This document shows positions 40,877 through 51,504 of a stretch of DNA of 64,000 nucleotides, piece by piece (the stretch's first letter is position 1; each line of letters starts with the position of its first letter). The stretch lies in the NCBI RefSeq assembly GCF_030291075.1, contig NZ_CP127407.1, positions 62,001 to 126,000 of the forward strand, in the 5' to 3' direction. Under the pieces are notes generated by a model. The model was given only the letters and a program-made list of their open reading frames with translations, was not told the origin of the DNA and made no database searches. The position numbers were made by a program, and so were the translations under genes. This DNA comes from Stenotrophomonas sp. 57 (GTDB lineage Bacteria > Pseudomonadota > Gammaproteobacteria > Xanthomonadales > Xanthomonadaceae).

Positions 40877-41115
40877 CAGCAGGCGACCGGCCGACGCGGC
40901 GGGCGTGCGGAGGGAGCTGTCATCAAGGAGGGCCTTACCGGGAAAACCGCAGGATGCCGACCCCGCTTCCCGAGGGGAATGAAGTTCGTTGCAAACTTCG
41001 GCGCCCAGGCCGCGCAGCGACGATGCGTGATACACCCTGAATGCCCCCGCCGATGCCAACGAAATCTGAAGCCCGCATCCGTATCCTTGTTCACTGGACG
41101 CAACCAACAGGGTGG

Positions 41116-41634
41116 ATGGCTGTGGCACGACGTGGAACGCAGGGAGCGCTGCTGGCCAGCCTGTTGCTGGCGGGCATCGCGCAGGCGCAGCAGGCAGCGC
41201 CGGTGGCGGCGCCCGTACCCGTGCCTGCAGCCGCTGCGGATGCGCAGGCGGCAACCACCGCGCCGGTTTCCACCGCCCTGCCGCAGGACAACGTCACCAC
41301 CCTTGGCGAGGTGCGCGCACTCAAGCCCGATGACGAGCCGCTGGACCTGTACCGCTTCAAGAACCCGGTGAAGTTCGGCGACAACCGCTTCAGCCGTGAC
41401 TGGAGCGAACCGCCCTCGCCGGAGCAGGTCAGCATGAGTGGCGGCTACATCATGATGGGCGTGGTGAAGGGTGTGATGGCGGCTGCCAAAGGTGTGAACA
41501 AGCTCACCGGTGGCCCTTCGCAGATCCAGGCGGCGGTCGCGCGGCCGCCGCCCGAGCTCAGCGCCGAGCAGCAGCGGCGCGCGTTGCAGTTCTGCCAGGA
41601 GCAGGACGGCTGTGACGCACCGCCGGTGAAGTAG
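41116..41634 (+). CDS. Exported protein of unknown function
   Basis: 172 residues from the ATG at 41116, giving a signal peptide MAVARRGTQGALLASLLLAG ending AQAQ. The mature part is Ala/Pro rich, then has DDEPLDLYRFKNPVKFGDNR, SGGYIMMGVVKGVMAAAKGV (a short glycine-rich amphipathic stretch) and a final CQEQDGCD with two cysteines. No domain recognised. It is followed 38 nt later by another exported protein. Confidence 0.65.
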   Translation: MAVARRGTQGALLASLLLAGIAQAQQAAPVAAPVPVPAAAADAQAATTAPVSTALPQDNVTTLGEVRALKPDDEPLDLYRFKNPVKFGDNRFSRDWSEPPSPEQVSMSGGYIMMGVVKGVMAAAKGVNKLTGGPSQIQAAVARPPPELSAEQQRRALQFCQEQDGCDAPPVK

Positions 41635-41672
41635 GGCGTATCCTTCGGCGGTTCCCCCACGAGACTGCCTGG

Positions 41673-42347
41673 ATGCTGCTGCGCTCCCTGATCCTGCTCG
41701 CGACGCTGAGCCCGTTCGCTGCCATCGCCACTGACCTGGCTGACGATGGTTCCTGCCGCAACGGCGCGTTTCCTTCGCAGCAATCGGGCTTTGCCCTGGC
41801 CAAGGTGGTGGGTGCTCCCCGCCTGTACCTGCTGGGCGACATGGACGGCTGCCCGGCCAAGGGCGAGCCGGCCTGTCGCCAGCGCAGCTACGTGGTAAGT
41901 GGCGATACGCTGGTGACCGGGCGCGACCTGGGGAGCTATCGCTGCGCGTTCTTCCCGAACAAGGTGGGTGGCAGCGCCGGGTGGGTTGACCGCAGCAAGC
42001 TGCAGGTGTTGCCGGCCCGCACGCCGTCGCTGCAGGACTGGGTGGGCGACTGGAAGGATGGCGACAACGGTCTGCGCATCTCGGTGCAGGGCGGGCAGCT
42101 GCATGTGGACGGCGACGCCTACTGGCCCTCTGCCAACCCCACGCCGGAGCAGCGTCCCTACGGGCCGAACATGGGCCAGGTGGAAGCGCGGGCGACGCCG
42201 CGTGGTGCTGATGTGGAATTCGTCGAGGACACCTGCAGGGTGCGCGTGCACTCGCTGGGCGAGGTGCTGATCGTGGCCGACAACAGCGAGTGTGGTGGCA
42301 TGAACGTGCGCTTCAATGGCGTGTACCGCCGCGCGGGAAAACGTTGA
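41673..42347 (+). CDS. Exported protein of unknown function with SH3-like half
   Basis: 224 residues with a signal peptide (LLRSLILLATLSPFAAIA). The first half has paired cysteines (DGSCRNGAFPS, DGCPAKGEPACRQRSY, YRCAFF) and ends GWVDRSKLQVLP, a pattern typical of bacterial SH3-like segments. The second half (LQDWVGDWKDGDNGLRI) resembles a small lipocalin-like barrel with CGGMNVRFNGVYRR at its end. These fold notes are impressions only. A SMAG unit and a hairpin follow. Confidence 0.7.
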   Translation: MLLRSLILLATLSPFAAIATDLADDGSCRNGAFPSQQSGFALAKVVGAPRLYLLGDMDGCPAKGEPACRQRSYVVSGDTLVTGRDLGSYRCAFFPNKVGGSAGWVDRSKLQVLPARTPSLQDWVGDWKDGDNGLRISVQGGQLHVDGDAYWPSANPTPEQRPYGPNMGQVEARATPRGADVEFVEDTCRVRVHSLGEVLIVADNSECGGMNVRFNGVYRRAGKR

Positions 42348-42365
42348 AGGGCGCATGAGGGGCCA

Positions 42366-42388
42366 GTAGATCCACGCCATGCGTGGAT
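42366..42388 (+). repeat. SMAG palindrome (GTAGATCCACG type)
   Basis: GTAGATCCACGCCATGCGTG... 19 nt after the stop of the gene ending at 42347. The same subtype occurs at 62641-62663 and, inverted, at 5828-5850. Confidence 0.85.
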
Positions 42389-42409
42389 GCGGTTCGCGAT
42401 CCAGCCGTT

Positions 42410-42449
42410 GGGGTCGGAGCCCTTTCGCGGCCGAAAGGTATCCGGCCCC
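42410..42449. terminator. GGGGTC-type hairpin at the junction of two convergent transcripts
   Basis: GGGGTCGGAGCCCTTTCG pairs, with mismatches, with CGAAAGGTATCCGGCCCC; the inner CCTTTCG/CGAAAGG is perfect. It ends 3 nt before the last gene of the 12-kb minus-strand operon and follows the plus-strand gene at 41673-42347, so it may terminate both. Confidence 0.55.
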
Positions 42450-42452
42450 AGG

Positions 42453-44261
42453 TCAGCGCCGCCGTTCCAGCCACCACAGCAGCGCGGCGCACAGCACGAA
42501 AGCCAGCCACCAGGGCCAGCGCGAACCCGGCACCGGCTGCGTCACCCGCGCATTCGCGGGCACGCTGCGGGCCAGCGCCTGCGTGGTCGCATCGATCATC
42601 GCCTGCCGATGCAGTGCAGCTGCGTCCTTCGGGTCGAATACATAGCGCCAGACGGTAGTGTCCCCATGCTGCAGGCGCTGCCAGCCGGACGCGCGCGGCC
42701 ACCAACCGGCGCACCGCAGCGCCGATGTCGCACCATCGATGATCAGCGGCACGCTGTCACCGCGCGGGTTGAAGGCCTGCAGCGGTGCCTGCACGCCACA
42801 TAGTGCCTGCCGCTCTCCTGCCCAGGCAATCGCCTGAGGCGACCACAGCACATCATCGCTGCCCTGTGCGCGCGCCAGCGTGGCCACCACGCTGCTCCAC
42901 AGTTCACCGTGACGGTCGTCGCGGCCCGCCAGCACCCAGCGCCAGCTGTCGGTGATTGGCAGTACGGCGATGCGGCCCTTGCCAGCCGCGAGCCAGCTGC
43001 CGACGGCCTTGCCACCCCGATCGTGCAGCAGCGCGTTGCTGCCCGGCGCCTGCAGCGCCAGTGCTTCCAGCGAGGGCAGCGCGGCGCTGTGCGAGCTGCG
43101 GTCGGCCTCTTCGCCGTAGCTGGTCGGCAGTGTGCCGGCGGCAAGCGGGCCACGGCGCGCGGCAAGGACTTCGCTGTCACCGTCGCTGGGTAGTTCGAGG
43201 GCGTGGCTGCTGCCATCGCCCTGCACGGGCAGGCCAAGATCATGCAGGCGCTGCCGCGCGCTGGCCGAAGGTGCCCCCGCACTGCGTACCAGCACACCCA
43301 GGCCGTCGCGCAGCGCCTGGCGCACGACGGCCAGCTGGCCTGCATTGAAGGCAGCCAGGCTGCGTTCGTCCAGCAGCAGCAGGTCGCTGCGCGCCAGCGT
43401 TGGGGCATCGATCGGGACCACGCCATCGCCCACGCTGAGCCCGGCACCGGTATCGGCCTGCGCCTGCACGCGCAGGCCCGCGTCGGCGGCCCAACGCCGC
43501 AGGTACTTCAGTTCCGGGCCGGGCGCGCTGGCACGCACCAACAGGCGCAGGGGCGCTGCCGGCAACGTCTGCTGCGGCACCGGTACGCTGTCCACCACAT
43601 GGCCTTCGGCGTCGAGCAGGCGCAGCCGGAACATGCTGCGGCCTTCGGCGCGGGCGATGCCGCTGAGCTGGACGCGACCGTCCCCGGCAACGTCCGCGCG
43701 ATCGACCACGGTGTCGGCCGGGTCCAGCAACTCTGCCTTCGCCTTTGCCGTGCCACGAGCCTGCGCCTGTACCTCGAAGCGTCCGCCGGGAGCAACGTCG
43801 GCAGGTGGCTGCAGGGCGACCCAGCCGCGCGGTGCGGGTGCCGCCTGCCAACGCACGTCGGCTGGCAGTTCCGCGTCGCGATCGCGCGCAGCCAGGCCGG
43901 CACCGACCAGGGTGAGCGTGGATGCCGGATGCTGGCGCAGCGCGGTGGCCAGATCCGGTACGCGCTGGCCGCCGGGTACATCGCCCGCTTCCGGCAACAG
44001 CAGCAGCGGACCTTCACTGGCTGGCACCGCACCCGCCTTGTCGGCCTGGGCGCCGAGCACGACCAGGCCAGCGGCAGGTCGCTGATGCGTAGGAGGTACC
44101 AGGCACAGATACAGCAACGTGGCGGCGATGATCTGCAGCCCGATCATGATCCACTGGCGGCCGCGATGCGCTGGACCTCCGCGCAACTGGCGCAGGCTGG
44201 CGATGACCACGACCAGGGCGAGTGCCAGCGCAATCCACAGGCTCGATCCGGAGGCGCTCAT
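42453..44261 (-). CDS. Large membrane protein at the end of the MoxR/Bat-type operon
   Basis: 602 residues from the ATG at 44261, overlapping the previous stop by 4 nt. Two N-terminal membrane helices (LWIALALALVVVIASL, WIMIGLQIIAATLLYLCLVP) and one at the C-terminus (WPWWLAFVLCAALLWWLERRR) enclose a large soluble region with beta-rich segments (DVAPGGRFEVQAQARG) and a glutamine-amidotransferase-like portion (LLLDERSLAAFNAGQLAVV, DGLGVLVRSAG). This layout is common for the last gene of MoxR-DUF58-BatA clusters. Biochemical role unknown. Confidence 0.7.
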   Translation of the reverse strand: MSASGSSLWIALALALVVVIASLRQLRGGPAHRGRQWIMIGLQIIAATLLYLCLVPPTHQRPAAGLVVLGAQADKAGAVPASEGPLLLLPEAGDVPGGQRVPDLATALRQHPASTLTLVGAGLAARDRDAELPADVRWQAAPAPRGWVALQPPADVAPGGRFEVQAQARGTAKAKAELLDPADTVVDRADVAGDGRVQLSGIARAEGRSMFRLRLLDAEGHVVDSVPVPQQTLPAAPLRLLVRASAPGPELKYLRRWAADAGLRVQAQADTGAGLSVGDGVVPIDAPTLARSDLLLLDERSLAAFNAGQLAVVRQALRDGLGVLVRSAGAPSASARQRLHDLGLPVQGDGSSHALELPSDGDSEVLAARRGPLAAGTLPTSYGEEADRSSHSAALPSLEALALQAPGSNALLHDRGGKAVGSWLAAGKGRIAVLPITDSWRWVLAGRDDRHGELWSSVVATLARAQGSDDVLWSPQAIAWAGERQALCGVQAPLQAFNPRGDSVPLIIDGATSALRCAGWWPRASGWQRLQHGDTTVWRYVFDPKDAAALHRQAMIDATTQALARSVPANARVTQPVPGSRWPWWLAFVLCAALLWWLERRR

Positions 44262-46423
44262 GGTGTTGCCTCCAGCGCGTCGAGATACCGTTGCCCCATC
44301 GCATCGGCCGCACTGCGCCGCATCACCTGCGGCAACGGACGCTGCAGGGCACGCCACAGCTGCGCACGCAGGCGCTGGCGGCAGTCGCGGCAGCCGGGCT
44401 CGATGCGCAGCTGCTCGATGGCGGCTGCCAGGTCCAGTGCATCGGGCAGGTAGGTAGCGTTGCGTTGCTGCCAGGTAGCGAGCGCATCGAGATCGGGTGT
44501 GCCGATGTCATCGCCGAGACGCTGCCAGGCTTCGACAATGGCCGGGTCCGGCGGCGTGCGCGCGGCCAACGGCAGTTCGCGACTGGCCAGCCCGGCGCGA
44601 TCGCCACCCAGCCGTCGGCTTTCATCGATGGGGGGCAGCTCCGGCCCGACCCGGGCCAGATAGATGCGCTCGGCCTGCTGCACCTGCTTGATGAAGCCCA
44701 GTGCCTTGTAGGCGAAGGGCAGGGCCTGCGCCGGGCGTCCCTGGCGCAGCTCGCCTTCGGCCGACCACATCTGGTCCAGCGCGGCCTTCAGCGTGGCACG
44801 GGTCTGCGGATCGAGCAGGGTGGCCGCCTCGGCGTGGTCGTGGGTGTGTCCGTACTCGGATAGCACGTCGGTCGCGCTGCCGAACACCGGCGGGGCATCT
44901 GCGTTGGCTGTACCGCCATGATCATGGCCATGGTCGTCATGCGCACCGGCCTGCGCGCCAGGGTCGTGCTCGTGATCGTCGCCGTGGTCATCTGCGGTCG
45001 GCGCATCGCTGGTGGGCAGGTCGCTGGTCGGCGGCGGCTTCGGTGCGCCTTCGCTTTCCTCGCCCAGGAACTGGCCGTAGCGCAGGCGCAGGATGCGCTG
45101 GTCGACACCGATCGCATCGCTTCGCTTGATGAAGTCATCAGCGGCCAGGCCAGGTCGCTGCCGGATCAAAGCCTCCGCATCGATGATGATCTGTCGCTGG
45201 CTGCGGAAGTAGGCCGGCAGCGTCTTCTTGATGCGTCCTTCCAGTTCGGCACCAAGCGCGACCTCGGCACTGGGCAGGCGAAGGATGACGCTGTTGCTGC
45301 GCCCCGTCTGTGGCGTGGGTGCGTGATTGTCGCGCACCTCGAGCTGGGCGATCACATCGTTGCCGGGCTGCGCGCCCAGCGCAGCCAGATCGAGGGTGTG
45401 GGCGAAACGTCGAGCGGTGGCTTCGCCGCTGCCGGCAAGCGTGACACTACGTTTCACGAAGGTGATGTTCTCCCCGCTGCCCTGGGTGGTGGTGATCGAC
45501 AGCGTTGCCTGTGCGGCCACGCCGTAGTCGTCGCTGGCCTCGAAGCGCAGCGACCATTGGCGCTGTCCGGGCGAGGCCAGCACCAGGCTGGCTGCCGGCT
45601 CCAGCACGCGCACGGAGGGTGTACGGTCGGCCACCACGTCCAGCCGATGCAGGCGCGTCTCGGCCAGTGCCGGTTCGCTCACCACGCGATACAGCGCCGG
45701 CGCGCGTGCCACGTCCTGCGCCTGCCATTGCCCGTCCTGCTCGTTCAGCGGCAGGCGCCGGCCATCGTGGAACTGCAGCCACGCCTTGTCCGGTACGCGG
45801 TCGAAGCGCAACGACCACGACAGCCGGCTGTCGGCGGCAACCTTGGCATCCAATGCATTCTGGGTGAGCGTCGCCTGGCCGGTGTAGGCTGGCGCGTCGA
45901 CGCGCAGGCGGGTGGACTGCAGGTGCAGTGGGCCCGCGGGCATGGCGGTGTCGTGCGCTGTGGGTGCAGCGGCGGTGGGCCCGCTGTTCGAGCGCGGCCA
46001 GCCGAGTGCCAGCAGTGCGATGGTCAGGCCCGCAATCCAGCACAGGGCCAGCGCCGCGCGTGGCCAGCGCGGTCGCAGCTCCGGCATGTAGCGCTCCAGC
46101 GTGGCCAGCACGTGGGTGCGTTGACGCTGCTGAAGCGGATTGAGCGTGGCGGCCTCGGCGAACAACAAGTCCGCGCTGTCCTCGCTGGTGCCACTGGCAT
46201 CAAGTTGCCGCTGCAGCCACTGACGGTCGAGCCGGCGGGCACGCGCCGTCGCAACGGCGGCGCAGCCGAGTACGACGAGCGTGCCAACCACGCAGGCCGG
46301 ATCGAAGCCGGCCAGGCGCAGCGCCAGCGCGGTGGCGGCCAGCGCCAACGGCAGGCCAAGCAACAGGGTGATCAGGGCGCACCGGCGCCGCGCACGCTGC
46401 CAGGCACGCTGCAACGCGTTCAT
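44258..46423 (-). CDS. DUF4175-like membrane protein with His/Asp-rich linker
   Basis: 721 residues. Two membrane helices near the N-terminus (ALITLLLGLPLALAATALAL, CVVGTLVVLGCAAVA) and another after 120 precede a long soluble part, as in DUF4175-type proteins of Bat clusters. Near residues 480-520 an unusual stretch reads DDHGDDHEHDP and HDDHGHDHGG, which could bind divalent metal. Overlaps both neighbours by 4 nt (46420-46423 and 44258-44261). The family name is tentative. Confidence 0.7.
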   Translation of the reverse strand: MNALQRAWQRARRRCALITLLLGLPLALAATALALRLAGFDPACVVGTLVVLGCAAVATARARRLDRQWLQRQLDASGTSEDSADLLFAEAATLNPLQQRQRTHVLATLERYMPELRPRWPRAALALCWIAGLTIALLALGWPRSNSGPTAAAPTAHDTAMPAGPLHLQSTRLRVDAPAYTGQATLTQNALDAKVAADSRLSWSLRFDRVPDKAWLQFHDGRRLPLNEQDGQWQAQDVARAPALYRVVSEPALAETRLHRLDVVADRTPSVRVLEPAASLVLASPGQRQWSLRFEASDDYGVAAQATLSITTTQGSGENITFVKRSVTLAGSGEATARRFAHTLDLAALGAQPGNDVIAQLEVRDNHAPTPQTGRSNSVILRLPSAEVALGAELEGRIKKTLPAYFRSQRQIIIDAEALIRQRPGLAADDFIKRSDAIGVDQRILRLRYGQFLGEESEGAPKPPPTSDLPTSDAPTADDHGDDHEHDPGAQAGAHDDHGHDHGGTANADAPPVFGSATDVLSEYGHTHDHAEAATLLDPQTRATLKAALDQMWSAEGELRQGRPAQALPFAYKALGFIKQVQQAERIYLARVGPELPPIDESRRLGGDRAGLASRELPLAARTPPDPAIVEAWQRLGDDIGTPDLDALATWQQRNATYLPDALDLAAAIEQLRIEPGCRDCRQRLRAQLWRALQRPLPQVMRRSAADAMGQRYLDALEATP

Positions 46424-47541
46424 GCCGCCACCCGGCGCCGGGCGCTGCTGGCCATCCAGCGTTCCAGGGCGAACAGCAGCACGATGGCCAGCAGCAGCCA
46501 GGAGGTTGGTTCACGCACGGGGGGCGTTGTCGCAGGCAGCAAGGCCGTGCGTGGTGCCTGGTCCTGCGCATCGCCCAGCCGAGGCGGGGCAGGCGGTTGC
46601 AGGGCCAACAGCAGGGCACGCGGCAACCCTGGATCGCGCAGCGCCGTGTTGCTGGCGGCATTCCAGTCGCCGGGCAGCGACAGCAGTTGGCCTTGGCCGA
46701 TGCGTTGCTGCCACAGCAGTGGTTGGCCGTCGGCATCGCGCAGCCGCACGTTCGCCTCTGCGGCGGGCGGAGTGGCGGCCAATACGTGGCCGCCGTCGCG
46801 CAGCCACGCCTGCCAATTCGCCGGCAGTGCATCGCTGCGGCTCCACACGCCGATTTCGCCGCGTTCGGGCAGGGCATCCGCTGCCAACGGTACGAGCCCT
46901 GCCTGCGCGCCCCACGCGCGTTGCAGCGCCCCCAGCCAGCGCTCGGCTGTGGCCGACGCCCCGCTGTGCACGCGCAGTCGCGGCGAGGGCGCCGCGGGAT
47001 GCTGCCCGGTGACCGCCAACGGCTGTGGCCGCCATTGCACATCGCGTGACAGTTGCAGGTGCGTGCCGTCCAGGCCGGGCAGCGGATCGGGCACATGCAC
47101 GGTCAAGGCGGTACCGGTAGGCAGCTTCGCGTCCAGTTCGCGCAGCAGGCTGGGCAGGGTGGCGCTCGAGATCGGTGGTGCCTGGTCGATGGTGGGGAAG
47201 CCAGGCGCCAGCCAGTGCCAGTTGCCATCCTCGGCCGTTCCGCGCAGTGCCATGGCATCCAGTCCCGGCGCTACCACGGTCCATGCAGCGGGGGGCGCCG
47301 CCGGGCCCGTCAGCGCGGGCCGCGCCAGCAACAGCGCCAAGGCTGCCAGCAGTAACAGCCGCACCAGCAGCAACGGCCAGTCATCGAAGCGGATGCGCTG
47401 GCGCGGCCGGATCTGCGCGCGCAACCAGCGCAGCGCGGCGAAATCCAGCGGTGTATATGGATGGCGGCGGGCGAGGTGGATCAACAACGGCAGCAGCCAT
47501 GCAGCGAGCGCGGCCAGGCCCAGCGGGAACAGCAGGTTCAT
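46420..47541 (-). CDS. BatA-domain membrane protein
   Basis: 373 residues. The N-terminus LLFPLGLAALAAWLLPLLIH followed by FDDWPLLLVRLLLLAALALLLARP is the double-helix BatA/aerotolerance N-terminal domain. The body lacks a VWA metal site (no DxSxS motif seen), and the C-terminus has a membrane helix (WLLLAIVLLFALERWM). Overlaps the genes on both sides by 4 nt. Confidence 0.82.
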   Translation of the reverse strand: MNLLFPLGLAALAAWLLPLLIHLARRHPYTPLDFAALRWLRAQIRPRQRIRFDDWPLLLVRLLLLAALALLLARPALTGPAAPPAAWTVVAPGLDAMALRGTAEDGNWHWLAPGFPTIDQAPPISSATLPSLLRELDAKLPTGTALTVHVPDPLPGLDGTHLQLSRDVQWRPQPLAVTGQHPAAPSPRLRVHSGASATAERWLGALQRAWGAQAGLVPLAADALPERGEIGVWSRSDALPANWQAWLRDGGHVLAATPPAAEANVRLRDADGQPLLWQQRIGQGQLLSLPGDWNAASNTALRDPGLPRALLLALQPPAPPRLGDAQDQAPRTALLPATTPPVREPTSWLLLAIVLLFALERWMASSARRRVAA

Positions 47542-48434
47542 GCGCCCTCCCCGCGGCCGAACAGCGCCTGCAACGGCTGGTCCAGCGGCTGGTCCAGCCA
47601 GCCGGTGGCGCTGGTGATGCCGCTGGCCTGCAGGCGTGCGTGCAGGGCGCTGTGTGCGGCGGCGAAGCGCTGCAGGTAGTCGGCGCGGATCGCGGCGCCA
47701 TCGCCCAGCAGTTCCTCGCCGGTTTCCGGATCGCGGAAGCGATGGCCGGCATCGAAGGGGAAGTCGCGCTCGTCGGCGGTCAGCACCTGCAGCAGCATCA
47801 CCTCGCGGCGCGCGCTGGCGAGGTGTTCCAGCAGCACGATGCCGGCGTCATCGAAGCCATCACCGATCGCCAGCAGCAGATCGCCGGGGCGCACGCGCTC
47901 CCACAGCGGGCGCAGGCGTTCGGCCACGGGCCAGCCGCCGCGCGCCTGCAGCGCTTGCAACTGCAGAAGCACACGGTCGCGCTGGCGCGCGCCGTTCGCG
48001 GCCGGTACCAGTTGAAGGCCATCGCCATTGATCGCCAGCACGCCGAAACGGTCGCCCTGCTGCAGCGCCAGTTCCACCAGGCAGGCGGCCACGCCGCGCA
48101 TGTGATCCAGGCGCGTGCGCTGCGGTGCCGCGCGATCGGCCTGGCCGGCCGAGGCGGTGGCGTCGAGCAGCAGCCAGACCGTGATCGGGCTTTCGCGTTC
48201 GGATTCGCGCACGAAGAAGCGGTCCGAACGCGCGTACAGCTTCCAGTCGATCTGGCGCAGTTCGTCGCCCGGCTCGTAAGCGCGGTACTGCGCGAATTCC
48301 AGCCCGGCACCGCGGCTGCGGCTGGTGTGCTGGCCGATGCCGCTCGCCCCGCTGGCCAGGCGCGGCCGCAACCGCAGCAGGCGCAGGCGCGCACGCAGTT
48401 CCGGCGGTAGGGTCAACGGCGCACCTGCGTTCAC
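47538..48434 (-). CDS. DUF58 protein of the MoxR operon
   Basis: 298 residues from a GTG at 48434 (MNAGAPLTLPPELRARL), 7 nt after the moxR-like stop. The DUF58 signature is EFAQYRAYEPGDELRQIDWKLYARSDRFFVRE, seen here in consecutive segments, followed by a VWA-like VWLLLDATASAG. DUF58 proteins normally work with the neighbouring MoxR ATPase. The frame runs further upstream inside moxR, but that part is shadow. Confidence 0.88.
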   Translation of the reverse strand: MNAGAPLTLPPELRARLRLLRLRPRLASGASGIGQHTSRSRGAGLEFAQYRAYEPGDELRQIDWKLYARSDRFFVRESERESPITVWLLLDATASAGQADRAAPQRTRLDHMRGVAACLVELALQQGDRFGVLAINGDGLQLVPAANGARQRDRVLLQLQALQARGGWPVAERLRPLWERVRPGDLLLAIGDGFDDAGIVLLEHLASARREVMLLQVLTADERDFPFDAGHRFRDPETGEELLGDGAAIRADYLQRFAAAHSALHARLQASGITSATGWLDQPLDQPLQALFGRGEGA

Positions 48435-48441
48435 GCGTGGC

Positions 48442-49425
<984 letters not shown>

Positions 49426-49441
49426 GGGCGTGCAGGTCCTA

Positions 49442-50149
49442 TCAATTGTTCAGCGCGTACATCACGATGTTGACGCCGAAGCGGGTGTTGTCTTCGGCCA
49501 GGAAGCGCTTGTTGCGCCAGTCGTAGTCCCACTCGCAGCCATAGTCCTTGTTGCTGTAGAGCAGGCCCAGCCGGCCATCGACCTCGATGCCCTTCAGGTA
49601 GTCGTGCACGAGGTCGTCGCCCCAGCCGTTCAGTTCAAAGCTGGTGGCGGGCGGGCCGTCGGGGAAGCGGAAGAAGCTGCGGTACAGCGCGTGGTTGTTG
49701 GGCAGCTTCTGCAATGCCCTGGGCCCGAACAGGCGGCCCATCTGCGCCTCGAACGAGGTGGCGAACAGGCCGTCGATGTCATGGTTGCAGTCGTCGACGA
49801 AGACGAAGCCGCCGTTGCGAACGTAGCGCACGAAGTTCTGCCGTTCGGCGGCGTTGAACTCCACCAGCGTATGCCCGGCCAGGTAGCAGAACGGCGCTTC
49901 CAGCATGCGTGGGTCGGCCAGTGCCACCACGTGTTCCTGCGGGTCCACCCGCAGCGAGGTGTAGTCGATCAGCGAGGTGATCAGGTTGGACGGCATGCGC
50001 GCGTCCACGTCCCAGTCACCGGAGTCATATTGCAGGCGGGTGAACCAGAAGTCGTAGCGCGAACTGCGCGGGCCTGCCTGTGCCCAGGCCGGCAGCGCCG
50101 CCGCCGAAGCGGCAGCGGCCAACCAGCGCAGGCAGGCCCGTCGGTCCAT
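49442..50149 (-). CDS. DUF4159 protein with twin-arginine leader
   Basis: 235 residues. The leader MDRRACLRWLAAAASAAALP has a double arginine and an AQA cleavage site, so Tat export is possible. The DUF4159 body shows FWFTRLQYDSGDWDVD, LVEFNAAERQNFVRYVRNGG in segments, and VFVDDCNHDIDG. Function unknown; the family is commonly found with MoxR/Bat genes. Its ATG shares one base with the TldE stop (TGATG at 50147-50151). Confidence 0.85.
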   Translation of the reverse strand: MDRRACLRWLAAAASAAALPAWAQAGPRSSRYDFWFTRLQYDSGDWDVDARMPSNLITSLIDYTSLRVDPQEHVVALADPRMLEAPFCYLAGHTLVEFNAAERQNFVRYVRNGGFVFVDDCNHDIDGLFATSFEAQMGRLFGPRALQKLPNNHALYRSFFRFPDGPPATSFELNGWGDDLVHDYLKGIEVDGRLGLLYSNKDYGCEWDYDWRNKRFLAEDNTRFGVNIVMYALNN

Positions 50150-51483
50150 CAGACCGCGTCGGACAGCGAGGTGAAGGTGAAATCGCGCAGCTTCATCGGC
50201 GGGATCATCATCACGTAGCTGGATTCATCACCGGCCACACGCACCGGCTTGCCCAGCTCTTCGATGTTGTTGAGCATGATCACCGGCGATTCGTTGAAGC
50301 GGAAGTTCTTCACCGGGTGCTTGATCTGGCCGTTCTCGATGTAGAAGGTGCCGTCGCGGGTCAGCCCGGTCAGCAGCACGGTCTGCGGATCGACCATGCG
50401 GATGTACCAGGTGCGGGTGACCAGGATGCCCTTCTGGGTGCCGCGCACCAGCTCGGCGGTGCTCTTGTCGCCGCCGCTCATCAGCAGGTTGCCTGGCGAA
50501 GCCTTGGCGGTCTTGCCCTGCTTCTGCGCCCAGAAGCGCGAGTAATCCAGGTTGGCGATCCTGCCGTTCTCGATGATGGCCATGCGCTCGCGGGGCAGGC
50601 CCTCGTTGTCCCACGGCAGCACCGGTGCATCCGGATGCCACGGGTCAGCGATCATGGTCACCCGCGGGTCGTAGACCTGCTCGCCCAGCTTGTTGCCGCC
50701 GCCCTTCTTGGACAGGAAGCTGCGGCCTTCATCGGCCGAGCGTGCGCTGAAGAAATTCATCATGAAGCTGATCAGGCCCGCTGCTGCAGCCGGCTCCAGG
50801 ATCACCGTGTACTTGCCCGGCTCCAGCGCCTTGGCTTCGGCCGATTCAGTGGCCTTGCGCATGGCGATGCGGATGTCCTGGTCCGCCCTGAAGTCCGCCG
50901 CATCCTTCAGGTTGCGGCCGACCCAGCCCGAACCACGGCCATCTTCGGTACGCACGGTGCAGGTGTAATCGAAGTTGGTGGTGCGCTGGTAGGCGAAGTT
51001 GCCGTTGCTGTTGGCGGTGGCCTGGAAGCCCTGACCGTCTTCGAGGAAGCCGGCGGCGATCAGACCATGGCCACGGCACGGCGCGATCGAATCGGCGGCA
51101 ACCTTGGCACGGAAGGCCGGATCGATCGCGGCAGTGGACTCGCTGAAGGTCGGGCTGGCACGGTAGCTCTGCTTGCCGATGGCCGGCATGAACTCCGGGT
51201 TCTCGGGGGCCAGCCGCGCCAGGTCCTCGGCACGGCGCACCACGCGCTCCAGCGCGGCGTCGTCGAACTCGTTGATCGAGGCGGTGCCCACGCGCTTGCC
51301 GAAGGCGACGGTGACCGCCAGTTCGGTGTTGTCGACAATCCCGCTGGTGGAAACGTTGTTCAGTGCGAAGCGGATGTTGCCGCTGATCGCGCCGGCCAGC
51401 ACGGCGGTGCACTCGTCGGCCTTGGACAGGGCAATGACCTTGTCGAGGATGGCTTTGGCCTGGGCTTCGGTGAAGATACTCAT
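50149..51483 (-). CDS. TldE/PmbA-family metalloprotease subunit (no signal peptide)
   Basis: 444 residues. The TldD/PmbA fold is shown by VRRAEDLARLAPENPEF, TANSNGNFAYQRTTNFDYT in parts, VILEPAAAAGLISFM and SGGDKSTAELVRGTQKGILV in parts. It lacks the HExxxH zinc site, as expected for the TldE-type partner that pairs with TldD. AGGAG stands 8 nt before the ATG at 51483. There is no signal peptide, unlike the two TldD proteins encoded just upstream. Confidence 0.9.
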   Translation of the reverse strand: MSIFTEAQAKAILDKVIALSKADECTAVLAGAISGNIRFALNNVSTSGIVDNTELAVTVAFGKRVGTASINEFDDAALERVVRRAEDLARLAPENPEFMPAIGKQSYRASPTFSESTAAIDPAFRAKVAADSIAPCRGHGLIAAGFLEDGQGFQATANSNGNFAYQRTTNFDYTCTVRTEDGRGSGWVGRNLKDAADFRADQDIRIAMRKATESAEAKALEPGKYTVILEPAAAAGLISFMMNFFSARSADEGRSFLSKKGGGNKLGEQVYDPRVTMIADPWHPDAPVLPWDNEGLPRERMAIIENGRIANLDYSRFWAQKQGKTAKASPGNLLMSGGDKSTAELVRGTQKGILVTRTWYIRMVDPQTVLLTGLTRDGTFYIENGQIKHPVKNFRFNESPVIMLNNIEELGKPVRVAGDESSYVMMIPPMKLRDFTFTSLSDAV

Positions 51484-51504
51484 GGTGTAAGGGCTCCTGA
51501 CCGG

